The notes: generated by a model not told the origin, from the sequence alone. Numbered from the stretch's first letter, positions 45,840 through 55,446 are shown. The stretch is 64,000 nt of DNA from Burkholderia sp. (GCA_030151225.1 JASLEG010000068.1:1-64000); one strand, 5' to 3'. Translations and numbers: made by a program.

Positions 45840-48347
45840 ATGGCCGATCTCACCACCTTGCCGCAAAGCCTGTTCTTCGGTCAGGAGCAGCGTCTGCTGA
45901 CGCTGTCGTTCCCGCATGGAGACGCGCCGGTCGTGACCGACGCGCGCCGCCGCCAGCGCACGGCGCAACTGGCCGTGGAGCGGCTGGTCATGCACGAAGG
46001 TCTCGGCATCGATTTCCACTGCGAACTGACACTGCTGTCGAGCGAGTCGGGCATCACGCTCGCCGACATGCTGGGCAAGCTGCTCGTGGTGTCGCTCGTG
46101 CGGCCCGACGGCGGGGTGCGCTACTTCGCAGGGTATTGCGTCGAATTCTCGCTGGTCGGCAGTGACGATGCGCTGGCCGAATACCGGGCGTCGCTGCGGC
46201 CCTGGAGCCACTTCCTCAAGACCCGCGTCAACAATCGCCTGTATCTCGGCCAGACCCTGCAGCAGCAGATTTCCACGGTGCTGGCGGACTACCCCGGCCT
46301 CGCGCCCGACTGGGAATGGCGGGTTCACGGCGACGATGCCACGCGCACCATGAATGCGCAGGGCGCCGGCCTCGGCGAGAGCGACTGGAACTACCTGGTA
46401 CGTCACTTCGAGACGGCCGGCTACGTGTACTGGTGGGAGCACGGCGAGCAGGGCATGCGGCTCGTGATCGGCGACGACAGCACGGTGCAGTGCGCGCAGA
46501 TCGACGGCAGTTCGGCCGCGATCCGGTTCCAGGCCGAGGGCGGTTCGCTCGAGGAAGATGCGATCGCCCAATGGTCGGGGGTGCAGACCTTCGTGCCGGC
46601 CTCGTATGCCGCCACCGCCTTCGATTTCAAGTCGCCGCGCGCCGCGAACGCGAATCTGCCGACCTTGCAGCCGGTGGACGGCGCCCCGCACGTCGAGCAT
46701 CACGAATACGTCGGCCACTACGGCTTCGCCAAGGAAGCGCGCTCGGGCGACGCGCTGACCCGCCTGCGCATCGAGGAAATCGAGGCCGGGGCGGCCCGCT
46801 TCGAGGCCGTCGGCAATCATCATGGCGTCATGCCGGGCCGCTGGTTCGAGCTGACCGATCACTTCAGCACCGCATCCGGGCGCGCGCAGGATCACGAATT
46901 CCTGATCCTCGAAGCCCACCACGAGGCGTCGAACAACTATCGTCAGACCGGCTCGCGCAACGCCGAGTATCGCAACCGCTTCGTGGCGATCCGGCGCAGC
47001 GTGCCGTGGCGTCCGGGGCGCGGACACAACAGCGTCCCGCTGCGCGTCAATGCTCCGCAGACGGTGACGGTCAACGGCGCCAACGGGGAAGGCGGCGTCG
47101 ACGTGGACGAGTACGGCCGCGTGTGCGTGACCTTCCACTGGGATCGGGCCATGCAGCGCAGCGCGCGGATTCGCGTGGCATCCGGTTGGGCCGGCGGCGA
47201 AAAGGGCATGGTGTCCCACCCGCGCGCCGGCAGCGAAGTGCTGGTGATGTTTCTCGACGGCCATCCCGATCGCCCGATCGTGGTCGCCGCCGCCTTCAAC
47301 GCGAATCGCATGCCGCCGTGGGCCTTGCCCGACCAGCAGGTGCTCACGGGCCTGCGCAGCCGCGAGCTCGCCGGCGAGAGCGGCAACTCTGCCGGCGGGC
47401 GCTCGAATCACGTGTTGCTCGACGACACCCCGCAGCAATTGCAGCTGAAGCTGCGCAGCGACACCGACGCCAGCGAGCTCACGCTCGGCCACAGCGTGCG
47501 GATCGACGACACGCAGGGCCGCACCGATCCGCGCGGCCGTGGCTTCGAGCTGCGCACCGATGCGCACGGCGCGGTGCGCGCGGCCAAGGGGCTGTTGCTG
47601 ACCAGCGAGGCGCGTCAGGACGCGCGTGCGCACGCCACCGACATCGACGAAACCGTGGCGCGACTCGGTCGCGCGCACGATCTGCATCAGACGCTGTCGA
47701 ATTCGGCGCACGACGTGAAGGCGCAGGCAAGCGGCGATCAGGACGCGGTGCTCGACGCACTCCAGTCGCAGAACGATGCCCTCAGGGGCAGCGGCGGCAA
47801 CCCCCAGCAGGGGGAATTCCCGGAGTTCGCGCAGCCGCATCTGACGCTGGCCAGTCCGGCCGGCATCGAGGCCACCACCACCGGCTCCACCCATCTGGCG
47901 AGCGATCGGCACATCGCGCTGACGAGCGGCGCGCACACCAGCATCGGCGCGGGCCAGAGCGTGCTCGTCAGCGCCCGGGACGCGGTGCGGGTGGCCGCTT
48001 TCGAGCAGGGCATCAAGCTGGTGGCGGCGGCGGCCGACATCGACATCCAGGCGCTGAAGAACAGCATCAACGTGCTCGCCAAGCTCGACGTGAACGTCGA
48101 TGCGAATCGCATCACGATCACCGCGAAGGAGGAAGTGCTGATCAACGGCGGCACCAGCTATACACGCTGGAATGCCCGCGGCGTGACGCACGGCACGCAG
48201 GGCGGCTGGACCGTGCACGCGGCGTCGCACGGCTTCATCGGCCCCGACAGCCTGCCGGTGCCGGCACAGGCGCTGCCCGGCAGCGCGTGCGCGCCGTGCA
48301 TGAAGAATGCCGCGTCGATGGCGTCGCCGTTCGCGGCAAAGGCGTAG
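45840..48347 (+). CDS. vgrG: VgrG spike protein with DUF2345 domain
   Basis: This 835-aa VgrG is of the classic layout. The phage gp27/gp5-like core spans about 1-560 (LSFPHGDAPVVTDARRR, HFLKTRVNNRLYLGQTLQQQI, YVYWWEHGEQGMRLVIGDD, VCVTFHWDR, PRAGSEVLVMFLDGHPDRPIV). A C-terminal DUF2345 beta domain follows (about 640-790: LASPAGIEATTTGSTHLASD, INGGTSYTRW). There is no extra toxin domain. It heads the effector module vgrG - DUF4123 - DUF3304 - tle1 and probably carries Tle1 as cargo. It is unrelated in its C-terminal part to the operon VgrG at 33473. Confidence 0.92.
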   Translation: MADLTTLPQSLFFGQEQRLLTLSFPHGDAPVVTDARRRQRTAQLAVERLVMHEGLGIDFHCELTLLSSESGITLADMLGKLLVVSLVRPDGGVRYFAGYCVEFSLVGSDDALAEYRASLRPWSHFLKTRVNNRLYLGQTLQQQISTVLADYPGLAPDWEWRVHGDDATRTMNAQGAGLGESDWNYLVRHFETAGYVYWWEHGEQGMRLVIGDDSTVQCAQIDGSSAAIRFQAEGGSLEEDAIAQWSGVQTFVPASYAATAFDFKSPRAANANLPTLQPVDGAPHVEHHEYVGHYGFAKEARSGDALTRLRIEEIEAGAARFEAVGNHHGVMPGRWFELTDHFSTASGRAQDHEFLILEAHHEASNNYRQTGSRNAEYRNRFVAIRRSVPWRPGRGHNSVPLRVNAPQTVTVNGANGEGGVDVDEYGRVCVTFHWDRAMQRSARIRVASGWAGGEKGMVSHPRAGSEVLVMFLDGHPDRPIVVAAAFNANRMPPWALPDQQVLTGLRSRELAGESGNSAGGRSNHVLLDDTPQQLQLKLRSDTDASELTLGHSVRIDDTQGRTDPRGRGFELRTDAHGAVRAAKGLLLTSEARQDARAHATDIDETVARLGRAHDLHQTLSNSAHDVKAQASGDQDAVLDALQSQNDALRGSGGNPQQGEFPEFAQPHLTLASPAGIEATTTGSTHLASDRHIALTSGAHTSIGAGQSVLVSARDAVRVAAFEQGIKLVAAAADIDIQALKNSINVLAKLDVNVDANRITITAKEEVLINGGTSYTRWNARGVTHGTQGGWTVHAASHGFIGPDSLPVPAQALPGSACAPCMKNAASMASPFAAKA

Positions 48348-48353
48348 GTCGCG

Positions 48354-49268
48354 ATGCTTGCCCACACCGAAGGCGGCCTCGATGCCGCGCTCGCCGCGCT
48401 TCACGACGCGTTGCAGGCCGAGCCCGCGTGGCATGCCCACGTCCTCGTCGACGGCGCGCTGCTGGATACGCAGCCCGACGCGGTGCGCGAGTCGTGGCCG
48501 AGCTTCGCGGCGGCCTCGCTGCTCGGCGCGGCAACCGACGATGCACGCGTGGTCGGCCCCCTGCTGTTCGACTGGCGGGAGCCGGGCGCGCATGCGCAAG
48601 GGCCGGCCATTCCCTGGGCGGCCGCCAGCGTGATCGTGTCGCCGCTTGCGCTCGATGCGCTGGCCGCGCACCTGATGCCGCTGACCGAGGTGCGGCTCGA
48701 GCAGATGGAGGACGCGATGGTGATGCGCTTCTTCGATCCGCGCGTGCTGCCGTTCTGGCTGGCGGCGCTGCCGCCCGACTATCGCAGCTATCTGGCGAGC
48801 GGCGTGAGCGGCTGGCTGTATCGCGATGCCGCGCTGCAATGGCGCGGCGTGCCGATCCGCGCCACGCGCGCGGCGCCCGCCACGGCCTTTCCGCTGGCCT
48901 TGACGCAGGCCGCGGAAGATTCGCTGCTGGCCGACTGTTATCCGTACACGGTGCTCGAGCGGCTGCGCGGCGAGCACGGTGCGCTGCTCGCGCGCCTGCC
49001 CGAATCCACGCACTACGCGTTCGTGCGCGAGCAGCTCGAGCGCTGCGCGGCACATGGCGCCGACGGCGGAGCGGCACAACTGATCTACTGCGAGCTGGCG
49101 CTGCGCCATGGGCCGCGCTTCGACGAGCATCCCGAGTTCGGCCCGGTGTGGGCGGCGCTCGAGACCGGGCTGCGGCTGCCCGAGGCGCTCGTGCGCGTGT
49201 CCGACGAGGGCTGGAGCCGGATCCAGGCCGACGCGACCACGCCTGCCGCTCCACACGACTTCTCATGA
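48354..49268 (+). CDS. DUF4123 effector chaperone
   Basis: This 304-aa DUF4123 (Tap/Tec-type) protein has HVLVDGALLD near residue 30, GPLLFDW, and the LTEVRLEQMEDAMVMRFFDPRVLPFWL segment typical of the family. DUF4123 chaperones sit between a vgrG and its effector and load that effector onto the VgrG tip without being secreted. Position implies that it serves Tle1. It begins 6 bp after the vgrG stop and ends 7 bp before the DUF3304 gene. Confidence 0.88.
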   Translation: MLAHTEGGLDAALAALHDALQAEPAWHAHVLVDGALLDTQPDAVRESWPSFAAASLLGAATDDARVVGPLLFDWREPGAHAQGPAIPWAAASVIVSPLALDALAAHLMPLTEVRLEQMEDAMVMRFFDPRVLPFWLAALPPDYRSYLASGVSGWLYRDAALQWRGVPIRATRAAPATAFPLALTQAAEDSLLADCYPYTVLERLRGEHGALLARLPESTHYAFVREQLERCAAHGADGGAAQLIYCELALRHGPRFDEHPEFGPVWAALETGLRLPEALVRVSDEGWSRIQADATTPAAPHDFS

Positions 49269-49275
49269 GCACACG

Positions 49276-49956
49276 ATGAATCTGAAACCGAAACATGGCG
49301 GAATCGCACTGGTGATCGCCGTGCTGATGCTGAATACGGCCTGCAGCCGCGCGAATCCGGAAGCGGAAAGCTTCGGCACGGGGGCCTCCAGCAAATGGCG
49401 CGACCCGAACTACGACATCATCACGGCGGGTTCGTACAACTATACGGATTACGACATCTTCAACGTCACGCTGCTGCCGCCTTCCAGCAATAGTCTGGAT
49501 GATGCAGCCTACGCCGACGGCGCATCAGCGACCTTGCCGACCGACACGGACTGGAGCGGCGGCAGCGGTCACCAGCCGAGCATCGCGTGGGATATGCGCT
49601 GGAAGACGCCGAAGACGTTCAAGGTCTGGTGGCAGCGCATCGTCGACCCGCAGGCGAGCAAGGCATCCGAGGGCTACGATCGATACACGCATCGAGAAGC
49701 CAATCCCGGCACGGCCTGGTGCGAGGGAGAAATCACGGTGACGCGGCCGCCGATCAAGGACAAGTTTGGCGGCTTGATGCTGCATTTCTTTCCCGATGGG
49801 CGTGTGGAAGGTGATATCGATCAGTCTGTCGAGGGCCCCGCACCGAAAGTGCCGTTCTCGCAGCGTGGCCAGCTCCCGAAGCTCACAGGGCGCGCCTGCC
49901 TGAAGGAAATTCCGAATCCGTACTACGGGCGCAAAAAGCCGCCCCAATGGAACTGA
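49276..49956 (+). CDS. DUF3304 lipoprotein (copy B), probable Tle1 immunity
   Basis: This 226-aa lipoprotein has the signal sequence ending LNTAC and is very similar to copy A along its whole length. It lies between the chaperone and tle1, the usual place for a periplasmic phospholipase immunity protein (Tli1). It differs from copy A mainly in the variable segment around residues 75-95, which could set partner specificity. Confidence 0.85.
   Translation: MNLKPKHGGIALVIAVLMLNTACSRANPEAESFGTGASSKWRDPNYDIITAGSYNYTDYDIFNVTLLPPSSNSLDDAAYADGASATLPTDTDWSGGSGHQPSIAWDMRWKTPKTFKVWWQRIVDPQASKASEGYDRYTHREANPGTAWCEGEITVTRPPIKDKFGGLMLHFFPDGRVEGDIDQSVEGPAPKVPFSQRGQLPKLTGRACLKEIPNPYYGRKKPPQWN
49767..49868 (+). 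repeat. 102-bp direct repeat within DUF3304 copy B
   Basis: Identical to 45084-45185 in copy A, in the same orientation. Confidence 0.9.
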
Positions 49957-49993
49957 CGCCGCATCGCCTACGCCACATTCGAGATCGCAAATC

Positions 49994-51724
49994 ATGACCA
50001 ATCCGCCCGTCGTCCGGCGCATCGCCAGCATCACGCCCGCCGAAAACGTGATTCGCAGCGCGAATCGCGAAATGCTCGATCCGATGCTGATCGAGGCGTG
50101 CAAGGAGTGTCCGAAGCCGGTCTGGTTCACTGCGTTTTTTGATGGCACGGGCAACAACTTCACGGCTGACGGAGGCGGACTCAAGGACCCCATCCAGACC
50201 AAGTACAGCAACATCGCGAAACTGGCACAGTTCGCGATGCCGAAGGACACTCAGCGCGCCGTGATGAGCTACGTCGAAGGCGTCGGCACACCCTGCGAGA
50301 AAGTCGGAGATACCGGCAAAGGCCTCGACGGCGCGCTGGGCATGGCAGCCGCCGCGAAGGGCGAGGACCGCATCCGCTGGATGCTCGGTCAACTCGAGCA
50401 GCACGTCGCGAGGAACATGAAGGCCGTGAGCCAGATCAACGTGGCGGTGTTCGGCTTCTCGCGCGGCGCGACCGAGGCGCGCGCCTTCGTGCGCATGCTG
50501 ACCGAATCGCTGGCGGAGAACATCGGTGGGCGTCTGTGGTGGCGTCAAACCAACATGAAGGGCCTTCGCCCCGAGGTGGTCGTCTATTTTCTCGGCATTC
50601 TCGATACCGTCTCGTCCACCGGTTTCGGCGGCAGCCGGCTCGAATCGGTGGTGGAGGTGGGGAGCTTCGTCGTGCTGGGGCCGGCGGGTGGCGGCGCGCT
50701 GTACGCGATCGACAAGGGCGGCCACGCAGCCTGGGCCAATGATCTTCGGATTCCGGATTACGTGCGGCGCTGCGTGCATTACGTCGCCTCGCACGAGGTA
50801 CGCGAGAAATTCCCCAGCGATTCCGTGCGCGAGGATCAGAAGCTGCCGAGCAACTGCACCGAGGTGTTCTATCCCGGCATGCACTCGGATGTAGGCGGTG
50901 GCTACGAGCACGTCAGCCAGGAAGGGCGCAGCAACCAATTGGCCAACGTGCCACTGAACAACATGTTCATCGAGGCATGGAAAGCCGGCGTGCCACTCAA
51001 GCCGCCCGCCGAGGTGATGGCAAGCGCCGGCGACCTGTTCGAGATCTCCGCCGAGCTGGAGGACCTCTGGAACGTCTACATGGGTGAAGGCGTGAAGGGC
51101 GTGGGCGCGGCGCCGTCCGCCGATCGACTCGAGGGGCAGGTGGTCTGGCACATGAACCGCTACTACCAGTGGCGCGCGAGCCGCAGCCGGCGTCTGGCAG
51201 ACGGCCGCCTGAAGCCGCCGGGCGGCGTGGACGCCCACATGGCGATCACCGACCGGGAGTGGAACGAGGACGTCGACATGCTGCGACGCGCGGCCGGCGG
51301 CTTCCTCACGCGGACCATCACCGATCAGGAGCATGCCATCGACGATGCGGTGAAGGTGACGGGCAACTGGCTCGGCAGCATCGATCCGGCGCTGCGCGCG
51401 AAGTTCGACCGCTTCTTCGATCTCTACGTGCACGACTCGATCGCCGGCTTCAAGAAGCAGATGGAGGACGGCCACGTCGGCTTCGCCGAGGACAGCCGCT
51501 GGAGCGTCAATCGCCGCTACTTCGTGGGCAAGCGCGGCAGCAAGTTCCTGTACTGGTGCTATGCCGGCAACAAGGCCGAGCAGGCCGCGGCGCAAATCGC
51601 GATGCTCGAGCAGAAGCCCTCGACCGATCCGAGCGATCCGACCGGCCAGCCCGGCACGCAGCTGGCGAGCAACGCGCCGGTGTCGTCGGACGGCGCGGCG
51701 GCGGCCGAAACCTCCGCGGCGTGA
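49994..51724 (+). CDS. tle1: Tle1-family T6SS phospholipase effector
   Basis: This 576-aa protein has the DUF2235/Tle1 catalytic domain. It shows FFDGTGNN (48-55), the nucleophile elbow GFSRG with Ser156, LDTV with Asp204, and the MHSDVGGGY motif with His297. These fit the Ser-Asp-His triad of Tle1 lipases, which attack membrane phospholipids of target cells. The last ~40 residues are a low-complexity Pro/Ser/Ala tail. It has no signal peptide, as expected for a VgrG-delivered toxin. Upstream are its vgrG, DUF4123 chaperone and presumed DUF3304 immunity gene. Confidence 0.9.
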   Translation: MTNPPVVRRIASITPAENVIRSANREMLDPMLIEACKECPKPVWFTAFFDGTGNNFTADGGGLKDPIQTKYSNIAKLAQFAMPKDTQRAVMSYVEGVGTPCEKVGDTGKGLDGALGMAAAAKGEDRIRWMLGQLEQHVARNMKAVSQINVAVFGFSRGATEARAFVRMLTESLAENIGGRLWWRQTNMKGLRPEVVVYFLGILDTVSSTGFGGSRLESVVEVGSFVVLGPAGGGALYAIDKGGHAAWANDLRIPDYVRRCVHYVASHEVREKFPSDSVREDQKLPSNCTEVFYPGMHSDVGGGYEHVSQEGRSNQLANVPLNNMFIEAWKAGVPLKPPAEVMASAGDLFEISAELEDLWNVYMGEGVKGVGAAPSADRLEGQVVWHMNRYYQWRASRSRRLADGRLKPPGGVDAHMAITDREWNEDVDMLRRAAGGFLTRTITDQEHAIDDAVKVTGNWLGSIDPALRAKFDRFFDLYVHDSIAGFKKQMEDGHVGFAEDSRWSVNRRYFVGKRGSKFLYWCYAGNKAEQAAAQIAMLEQKPSTDPSDPTGQPGTQLASNAPVSSDGAAAAETSAA

Positions 51725-51769
51725 ACCGGGCCGGGCGGCGGCCGCCTTCGCGCGCGGTCGGCGGCCCGC

Positions 51770-52909
51770 TCACGCCTGCGGCACGTATCGCACCGCATGC
51801 GCCTCCGTCGGCAGCGGCAGGTCCCAGCGCACCAGCATGTCCTCCAGCGCGCGATTGGTCAGCGAGGTATCGCGCCGCGCGTTGCGGCGCAGCAGTTCCG
51901 CGCGCGGCTGCTCCAGATACACGAGCGTGACCTCGGCCTGATACGCATACAGCAGGTCCAGCGTCTTCCTGCGCATCAGCGTGGACAGATGCGTCGCATT
52001 CCACACGAACGGCGCCTTGCGCCGCAGCAGCTCGCGGGCGCGATCGGTCGCGGCATGCGCCACGCGGCCCTCGTTGCGGCCGTGACGCAGCCCGAGTGCG
52101 TCGCGCATGTCGTCGAACGACACGACCGGCAGGTCGGGATGATGCCGCGCCACCCAGGTGTTCTTGCCCGAAGCGGGCAGCCCCGACATCACGATCACCT
52201 GCGAACCCGGCTCGCGATGGAGCGGATAGTCCGGATGCACGTTCGCGCCGCGGAAATAGCCGAGCGCCGTGTGCGCGTCCGCGAACGCGCGCGGCTGGCC
52301 GTAGCAGCGTTCCTCGCGTGCGAGCTCGCGAAACAGCTCGATGTTGTCGAGCACGCGCTGCGCGTCCGCGCAGATCCGGCCGCGCATGTCCGCCTCGGCC
52401 AGCATCGCCAGCAACGGAATGCTCAGTTGCCACGACAGCTCGCGCACGATGAATTCGGGCGAGCCGCGTCGCGCGCCGTCCATCGCGAAGAACGGCACCT
52501 GATGCACGGCGATCAGCCGGCAGATCGCCTCGCGCGTGTCGAACGGCACGCCCGCGTCCCACAAGGCGATGCGCGCATCGATGCTGCCCTTGCGCGAATG
52601 GCCGGGGTGGCCGATCGTGCCGGTCGCGGGATCGACCACGGTCGTGCCGTGCTTGGCCACGTCGTGCAGCAGCGCAGCCAGGAACACGATCTCCTGTTCC
52701 TCGCGCGAGGCGGCCTGATAGCCGGGCAGGGCGAGCAGCGCCTCCACCACCATCTTCGTGTGGGTCCACACGTCGCCTTCGCCGTGATGCTGCGGCGCCT
52801 GCGGCGTCGTCTTCGCGAATTCGAGCGCGGGAAACGCGGCCAGGCAGGCGTCGAAATCCGGCGCCTGACCGGGGGCGGGCACCAGCGCCCGCAGTCGTTC
52901 GTGGTTCAT
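51770..52909 (-). CDS. HD-Pnk: HD phosphohydrolase fused to polynucleotide kinase
   Basis: In this 379-aa protein the N-terminal half is an HD domain (His50 in DVWTHTKMVVEALL, His82-Asp83 in LLHDVAKH). The C-terminal half is a P-loop kinase (GLPASGKNT at 243-251, SFDD at 264-267, then WNATHLS and LVYLEQP). This is the domain order of the characterised Runella HD-Pnk end-healing enzyme. The HD part removes 2',3'-phosphates and the kinase part phosphorylates 5'-OH ends. AAGGAGCCGAC precedes the ATG at 52909, which overlaps the ligase stop by 4 bp. Confidence 0.88.
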   Translation of the reverse strand: MNHERLRALVPAPGQAPDFDACLAAFPALEFAKTTPQAPQHHGEGDVWTHTKMVVEALLALPGYQAASREEQEIVFLAALLHDVAKHGTTVVDPATGTIGHPGHSRKGSIDARIALWDAGVPFDTREAICRLIAVHQVPFFAMDGARRGSPEFIVRELSWQLSIPLLAMLAEADMRGRICADAQRVLDNIELFRELAREERCYGQPRAFADAHTALGYFRGANVHPDYPLHREPGSQVIVMSGLPASGKNTWVARHHPDLPVVSFDDMRDALGLRHGRNEGRVAHAATDRARELLRRKAPFVWNATHLSTLMRRKTLDLLYAYQAEVTLVYLEQPRAELLRRNARRDTSLTNRALEDMLVRWDLPLPTEAHAVRYVPQA

Positions 52910-53775
52910 GTCGGCTCCTTGCGCCGCGCGAGCGCATCCCACGTGATCGCGAGCCGCGGCGCATACAGGTCGACGCCGGGCAGCAGCAGGTTGGGGATCC
53001 AGGGTTGTTCGGAATGGTGGCGCTGCGCGTCGAGAATGGCCTGCACGAAGTCGTGGCGCACCCATTTCAGGCGGCCCACCGTGCGATCGCCGTCCTCCAC
53101 CTTGACGTACAGGCCTTCGGACAGATCCGAGCGATCGCATTGTCGCCACGCCATCGCCAGGTCGAGGCCCTCGCGCGCCACGGTCGCCTCGAATGCGTCG
53201 CGCCAGCGCGCGCTGCGCGCCAGCGACGGCTGCAGCCAGCGCGTCAGCTCGCGCAGGCGGGCCGGTGCCGTGCCTTCGTACAGCACCGGCACCGACATCA
53301 CCGGGCCGTCGGCGAGCAGTTGCCGGCGGCGCGCCGTGGACAGGAACGCGCCGCTCGCGCGATCGAGCACGTCGAACTCGAGGAACAGATGGGGCAGCGC
53401 GTCGTAGAACACGCTGTGCTTCTTGCTCATGACTTCGCCGTACATCACGTAGCGATCCTCGAGGCGCGCGAGCAGCCAGCCGGCATGCGCGGCGGCCCAC
53501 GCCTTGACGAGGCTGAACTGGCGCTCGCGGCCGCCGCCCACCAGGTAGTGGCCGCGCGACTGCAGCAGCAGCTCGCCGGCGGCGTTGAAGCTGATGCCGA
53601 GGTTGCCGCCGTCGAGTTTTTCCTCGACCACGACGAAGCGCCCGGTCAGGCTGCGATACGGCACCTGGTCATGGCCTTCGTCGCCGGCCTGCAGGCGCGA
53701 GCCTTCGAGATGCGGCGTGCGCGGGTAACGATACAGGTCGAGCGAATGCGCATACGCGCGGAAATCCAGCGTCAT
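52906..53775 (-). CDS. ATP-dependent RNA ligase
   Basis: This 289-aa nucleotidyltransferase-fold ligase has motif I EKLDGG with nucleophile Lys53, the LQSRG motif (71-75), MYGEVM (111-116), FLEFDV (131-136), EGLYVKVE (220-227) and RLKWVR (235-240). There is no separate DNA-ligase OB domain. Together with the following HD-Pnk gene it makes a two-gene cassette able to heal and seal broken RNA, for example tRNAs cut by anticodon nucleases. The target RNA is inference. Confidence 0.87.
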   Translation of the reverse strand: MTLDFRAYAHSLDLYRYPRTPHLEGSRLQAGDEGHDQVPYRSLTGRFVVVEEKLDGGNLGISFNAAGELLLQSRGHYLVGGGRERQFSLVKAWAAAHAGWLLARLEDRYVMYGEVMSKKHSVFYDALPHLFLEFDVLDRASGAFLSTARRRQLLADGPVMSVPVLYEGTAPARLRELTRWLQPSLARSARWRDAFEATVAREGLDLAMAWRQCDRSDLSEGLYVKVEDGDRTVGRLKWVRHDFVQAILDAQRHHSEQPWIPNLLLPGVDLYAPRLAITWDALARRKEPT

Positions 53776-54059
53776 GGTCTTTCTCCGGAAAGCAGGGAAA
53801 AGGCCGACGACGCGGATGGCGGCGGGGATCAGGCGGATCGGTGCTCGAGTGCGCTCCCCGGTGCCGTGCCTGCGGAGCCGGTGCCGCGGCGCAATCCATG
53901 GCGTCGAGCGGATCGGACGAGCAGGCGACCGCGATACCCGGGAACGGGTAGTCGTCGGCGTCAGGCGATGTGACGGGAAGCTGCGGGCACTGGGTTCACC
54001 TTGGCGATGAAGGGTTGGGACAGGAAGGCTGCAAGGCTAAGGCAAGGCTTTCGGGCTTG

Positions 54060-55271
54060 TCAAGACGCGGATCGCCGAAGCGCTTCCGCGCGCCTCGCGC
54101 GCCGCCCGAGCAGCAGGGCCACCCAGCACAGCCCCGCGCTGGCCGCGCCCACCATGCCGCCGAAGGTGCCGGTCCACGGCAGGCCGAACGCGTGCGCGAT
54201 CTGGTTGCCGAGCAGCGCGCCGGCGCCGATGCCGACGTTGTAGAGCCCCGAGAACAGCGACACGGCCAGGTCGGTCGCATCGGGCGCGAGTTCGAGCACC
54301 TGCGCCTGCATCGCCAGGCCGAACGAGATGATCAGCCCGCCCCACACGAGCACGAGCAGCGAGAAGGTGCCGATCGTCAGCGAGAACGGGAAGATCAGCA
54401 GCAGGCAGGTGGCCACGCCGGTGATCGCGATCAGCAGGAACTGCCTCGGGCGTTGCGGATAGAAGCGGTGGAAGCAGTAGGCGGCCGGAATCCCGGCCAC
54501 GCCGAACAGCACCAGCAGATAGGTCACGCGCCCCTCGCTCGCCTGCATCACGCCGCGCGCGAACGGTTCGAGGTACGTGTACACGGCGAAGTGCGCGGTG
54601 ACGGTCAGCACGGTCACGGCGTACAGCACCATCAGCATCGGCGTCTTCAGCAGCCCGGGCAGGCTCGCGAGCGAGCCGGCGCGCTCGCTCGGCAGGCGCG
54701 GCAGCGTGAGCCACAGCGCGGCCATCACCACGGCGGCCACGGCGGCGATCAGCTGGAAGGTGGTGCGCCAGCCGAGCGCCTCGCCGATCACGCGGCCGAT
54801 CGGAATGCCGGCCACCATCGCGATCGAGGTGCCGATCGAGAGCAGCCCGAGCGCGCGGCTCTTGTCCTCGGGTCGCACGAGCCGCACCACCACCGGCACC
54901 GAGATCGACCAGAAGATCGCGTGCGCGAAGGCGATGCCGATCCGCCCGATCATCAGCACCGTGAAGTTCGGCGCGAGCCCCGTCACCACGTGGCTCACGA
55001 TGAACAGCGCGAAGATGCGCATCAGCAGCGTGCGCCGCTCCACGTTGCGCACCAGCAGCGTGAGCGGCATCGAGGCGAGCGCCACCGTCCACGCATAGAT
55101 GGTCAGCATCAGGCCCACGTCGGTGGGCCGCATGTCGAGGCTCTCGCCGATCGAGGTCAGCAGCCCCACGGGCGCGAACTCGGTGGTGTTGAACACCACC
55201 GCGGAGAAGGTCAGCGCCATCACGCCCCACCAGGGGCGCCTGAACCAGGAGAAATCGTTTGTCGGCGTCAC
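54060..55271 (-). CDS. MFS sugar/drug efflux transporter (SotB-like)
   Basis: This 403-aa MFS protein of the DHA1 group begins like SotB/AraJ efflux carriers (ALTFSAVVFNTTEFAPVGLLTSIGESLDM). It has motif C-like residues in helix 5 (GTSIAMVAGIPIGRVIGEALGWRTTFQLIA). Twelve hydrophobic segments are visible. It may export sugars or small toxic molecules. The upstream neighbour on the same strand is a LysR gene 175 bp away, which might regulate it, but no shared feature proves this. Confidence 0.82.
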   Translation of the reverse strand: MTPTNDFSWFRRPWWGVMALTFSAVVFNTTEFAPVGLLTSIGESLDMRPTDVGLMLTIYAWTVALASMPLTLLVRNVERRTLLMRIFALFIVSHVVTGLAPNFTVLMIGRIGIAFAHAIFWSISVPVVVRLVRPEDKSRALGLLSIGTSIAMVAGIPIGRVIGEALGWRTTFQLIAAVAAVVMAALWLTLPRLPSERAGSLASLPGLLKTPMLMVLYAVTVLTVTAHFAVYTYLEPFARGVMQASEGRVTYLLVLFGVAGIPAAYCFHRFYPQRPRQFLLIAITGVATCLLLIFPFSLTIGTFSLLVLVWGGLIISFGLAMQAQVLELAPDATDLAVSLFSGLYNVGIGAGALLGNQIAHAFGLPWTGTFGGMVGAASAGLCWVALLLGRRARRAEALRRSAS

Positions 55272-55446
55272 GGACCGGCTTGCCTCGGCTTGCTTGCCGC
55301 CGGTGCGCGCGGCACCGGCGAATCGTTGAAAGGGGGCGCGCGGCCCGTCACCGGCCGAATGCGCGCAGGCGGCATTCTCTCATTCGTCTGACGATCCTTC
55401 AGTGTCGCGGCGCATCGTTGCGCACCTTCGGCGGCTCGCCGGCCGC

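Noticed and set aside
45600..49256. 1218-codon open frame on the minus strand opposite vgrG and the DUF4123 gene
   Set aside because: Its translation is His/Arg/Ala-rich without any domain. It is the antisense shadow of two clear genes in GC-rich DNA.
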